Shown: piece after piece, positions 62,137 to 64,000 of the stretch
Layout: every line of letters starts with the position of its first letter
Numbering within the stretch: the first letter of the stretch is position 1
Origin: Geminisphaera colitermitum TAV2
GTDB taxonomy: Bacteria > Verrucomicrobiota > Verrucomicrobiia > Opitutales > Opitutaceae
NCBI RefSeq assembly: GCF_000171235.2
Contig: NZ_ABEA03000174.1
Coordinates: forward strand, 43,209-107,208
DNA length: 64,000 bases
Reading direction: 5' to 3'
Translations under genes and position numbers: made by a program
The notes under the pieces: generated by a model
What the model was told of the DNA's origin: nothing
The model's database searches: none
What the model saw: only the letters and a program-made list of their open reading frames with translations

Positions 62137-63018
62137 TCAGGCGGCGAGGCCGGCGGCGAGGGCGAGGGCGCTTTTGGCCCGGTTGAGGATGTAGAGGTGG
62201 TAACCGGGTGCGCCTTGCGCGAGGAGGCCGCGTATCTGGTCGAGTGCCCAGTCAATGCCGATGATTTCAACCACGTCGGGGTCTTCCGCGGCGACTTCGA
62301 GGCGGCGTGCAAGGGGGGGGGGGAGTTGCGTGCCGGAGAGGGTTGCAATGCGCTTGATCTGCCCGATGGAGAGGACGGGCATGATGCCGGGGATGATGGG
62401 GACGTGGATGCCGCGAGCGTGGCATTTTTCGACGAATTTTTGGTAGATGGCGTTGTCGAAAAAGAGCTGGGTGGTGACGAACGAAGCGCCGTCGTCGATC
62501 TTGCGCTTGAGGGCGTCGAGGTCGGCTTCGAGGGTGACGGCTTCGGGGTGTTTTTCGGGATAGCCGGCGACGCCGAGGCAGAAGTCGGGGTGGCGCTGCT
62601 TGAGGAGGGCAACGAGTTCGTTGGCGTGGCGGAGTCCGTCGGCGGCAGGGGTGAACGTGGCGGAGCCTTTGGGGGGGTCGCCGCGCAGGGCCATGATGTT
62701 GCGGAAGCCGTCGGCGTGAATCTGGTCGGCAAGGGCGGTCAGCTCGGCGCGGCTGTGGCCGACGCAGGTGAGGTGAGGCATGACGGTGAAGCCGAGTTCG
62801 TCTTTGAGAATGCGGCTGACTTGCGTGGTGCGCTGGCGGGTGGAGCCGCCTGCTCCGTAGGTGACGGAAACAAAGTCCCAGGGAGCTTTGCGCAGGGCGG
62901 TGGCGGCGGCGCGCAGGGACTCGACTCCGGCGTCGTCCTTGGGCGGGAAAAATTCTAGCGAGCGCAACGGGCGGTGCTCAGGGAAGAGGGCGGAAATTGG
63001 CGGGTTGGAGGCGGACAT
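62137..63018 (-). CDS. metF: 5,10-Methylenetetrahydrofolate reductase
   Basis: A 293-residue flavoprotein that reduces methylene-THF to methyl-THF for methionine synthesis. LEFFPPKDD (21-29), FVSVTYGAGGSTRQRT, HLTCVGHSRAEL, IMALRGDPPKG, LGVAGYPEKHPEA and ALKRKIDDGASFVTTQLFFD are the expected blocks, with Glu22 in the FFPPK region as the catalytic acid. An 11-G homopolymer on the + strand (62313-62323) codes PPP near residue 233. It is not next to other folate genes. Confidence 0.95.
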   Translation of the reverse strand: MSASNPPISALFPEHRPLRSLEFFPPKDDAGVESLRAAATALRKAPWDFVSVTYGAGGSTRQRTTQVSRILKDELGFTVMPHLTCVGHSRAELTALADQIHADGFRNIMALRGDPPKGSATFTPAADGLRHANELVALLKQRHPDFCLGVAGYPEKHPEAVTLEADLDALKRKIDDGASFVTTQLFFDNAIYQKFVEKCHARGIHVPIIPGIMPVLSIGQIKRIATLSGTQLPPPLARRLEVAAEDPDVVEIIGIDWALDQIRGLLAQGAPGYHLYILNRAKSALALAAGLAA

Positions 63019-63039
63019 GCGCGGAAAAGCTGAAATGTT

Positions 63040-63300
63040 ATATCCTACTTGGTAGGGAGGCCTTTGTGCCCTCTGCCGAGGGCAGCCCTTCGGGCCATCG
63101 CCTTCGGCGATGCCATCTGCGCGCTGCTGCGCTCCGTCCGAGGCCTCCGCCGTGCGTGGTAAGAGAATGCGAAATTCATAGGTGGATGGAGCATGGTTTC
63201 GGAGGCCTCGGAGAGGCCTCCCTACCGTTAAGACGACGGCTACCTCTCAACTGCAAATGCTCTAGTGGTTCAAAATTCGTTTTTTAGAAGTTCCCTGAAA
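63040..63300. repeat. Composite repeat, inverted copy C, and related palindromes
   Basis: 63214-63243 is the inverted first block of the composite repeat (AGGCCTCCCTACCGTTAAG). 63050-63160 holds further hairpin words (CCTTCGGCGATG etc.). Non-coding. Confidence 0.7.
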
Positions 63301-63342
63301 TAGTTACCGGGACAGGTGGAGATGCGCGGTGGCGGTTTTTAG

Positions 63343-63376
63343 AAAAAACATGACCCGGCTGGTGGGCCGGGTCATG
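63343..63376 (-). terminator. Intrinsic terminator of trxA
   Basis: The stem CATGACCCGGC (63349-63359) pairs with GCCGGGTCATG (63366-63376), followed on the minus strand by six U (63343-63348). It is 24 bases past the trxA stop. Confidence 0.9.
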
Positions 63377-63399
63377 GTGCTTTGGGATTTCCCCGGCTG

Positions 63400-63723
63400 T
63401 CAGGCCTGAGCCTGGATTTTTTGTTTGATCACGTCTTTCTGCATCATGCCCACAAGGGTGTCGGCAAGCTGGCCGTCCTTGAAAAGGAGCATGGTGGGTA
63501 TGGCGCGGACTCCGTACTGCGCGGCAAGCTCGCCATTGTCGTCAACGTTGACTTTGGCGATGGTGACCTGGCCGGCGAGTTCGGTGGCGATCTGGTCAAG
63601 GATGGGGGCGATGGCCTTGCAGGGGCCGCACCAAGGAGCCCAGAAATCCACGAGGAGGAGCTTGGTGCTGGTGAGAGCGGTCTTGAAGGTGTCGGTGGTC
63701 AGTTGAGCGATGGCTGCGGACAT
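63400..63723 (-). CDS. trxA: Thioredoxin
   Basis: A 107-residue cytoplasmic disulfide reductase: [20 protein letters not shown] puts the active-site WCGPC at 31-35. [26 protein letters not shown] contains the cis-Pro loop, and Gly-rich GQLADTLVG follows. Length and motifs are those of a standard thioredoxin. Terminated at 63343. Confidence 0.97.
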   Translation of the reverse strand: MSAAIAQLTTDTFKTALTSTKLLLVDFWAPWCGPCKAIAPILDQIATELAGQVTIAKVNVDDNGELAAQYGVRAIPTMLLFKDGQLADTLVGMMQKDVIKQKIQAQA

Positions 63724-63781
63724 GTGTTTTAATGCGGAAACGAAATTTTAATGACGATCTGACGATCTGCCGATCAGTCGA

Positions 63782-64000
63782 TCAGATGGGTTGCTTGTAG
63801 ATCAGATAGAGGAGGACGGCGCAGGTGATGGCACCGGCGGCTCCGACAAAGGCGAGGATGGCCTGCCAGATGGGCGTGGGTTTGTTCTCTTCGGCTTCGA
63901 GTTCCGGCATGGGCGAGGCGAAGGAGGCCGAGCCGGAGGGGAGTTTGGCAGCCTGACTGATTTGCCCCGGCGTGAGGGGGAGGCTGGCGGTGGGGGGGGG
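63782..64000 (-). CDS. C-terminal tail of a single-span membrane protein (partial)
   Basis: The window ends inside this gene. The visible 72 residues are a Pro-rich stretch (a G run at the window edge), LTPGQISQAAKLPSGSASF, an acidic linker ELEAEENK, then one transmembrane helix (IWQAILAFVGAAGAITCAVL) and the short end LIYKQPI. The N-terminal domain is not seen, so no function can be given. Confidence 0.55.
   Translation of the reverse strand, partial: PPPTASLPLTPGQISQAAKLPSGSASFASPMPELEAEENKPTPIWQAILAFVGAAGAITCAVLLYLIYKQPI

Overview
The window reads as chromosomal DNA of an Opitutaceae-like Verrucomicrobiota bacterium. This is inferred from gene types, not from a marker gene. The supporting traits are high GC, PEP-CTERM proteins, pseudopilins ending in an H-X9-DG motif, LacI regulators beside polysaccharide hydrolases, a very large autotransporter, and abundant short palindromic repeats. 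No rRNA, tRNA or CRISPR array was seen.

Layout: (1) 1-21 kb is mostly housekeeping: an HTH/metallo-beta-lactamase protein (cut by the window edge), a NamZ-type muramidase lipoprotein, cimA with a possible attenuator, a TauE/SafE-like membrane protein, glmS with a TPR protein, glgC, a 1539-aa autotransporter with an ice-binding-like head, a LacI-controlled cluster (beta-helix protein, PEP-CTERM protein, pseudopilin), nth, a NarL-type response regulator and an S24/S26-like lipoprotein. (2) 21.7-25.1 kb is a mobile module: tyrosine recombinase, small HTH protein and Rpn/YhgA-like nuclease. (3) 25.2-35.7 kb is a carbohydrate locus: a divergent LacI regulator and a tight seven-gene run (PEP-CTERM protein, GH5, pseudopilin, beta-propeller protein, sialidase, CE7 esterase, GH42), followed by the remnant of a sugar isomerase and about 2 kb without genes. 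(4) 38.3-47.2 kb is a mosaic of insertion sequences. Its most notable part is a 4,054-bp AT-rich transposon (39133-43186) with perfect 53-bp terminal inverted repeats, an 8-bp target duplication, an IS1-family transposase and seven small passenger genes of unknown function. It is followed by an IS630 element, an IS5-family element in two frames, and an IS4/IS701-like element with an AbrB-like gene overlapping its transposase. (5) 47.3-64 kb returns to host genes: glnD, a PEP-CTERM protein, a secreted SUMF1-domain protein, a pair of coupled unknown genes (one made of 7-residue repeats), an SNF2 helicase, FecR-domain and CusF-like proteins, a CBS-containing manganese-type pyrophosphatase, a 46-aa membrane protein, metF, trxA and a partial membrane-protein gene.

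Three repeat layers overlie this. REP-like palindromes lie in most gaps. A 132-133 bp MITE occurs twice, each time inside such a palindrome with a 12-bp duplication. Long G homopolymers (up to 20) lie almost only on the + strand, several inside coding regions.
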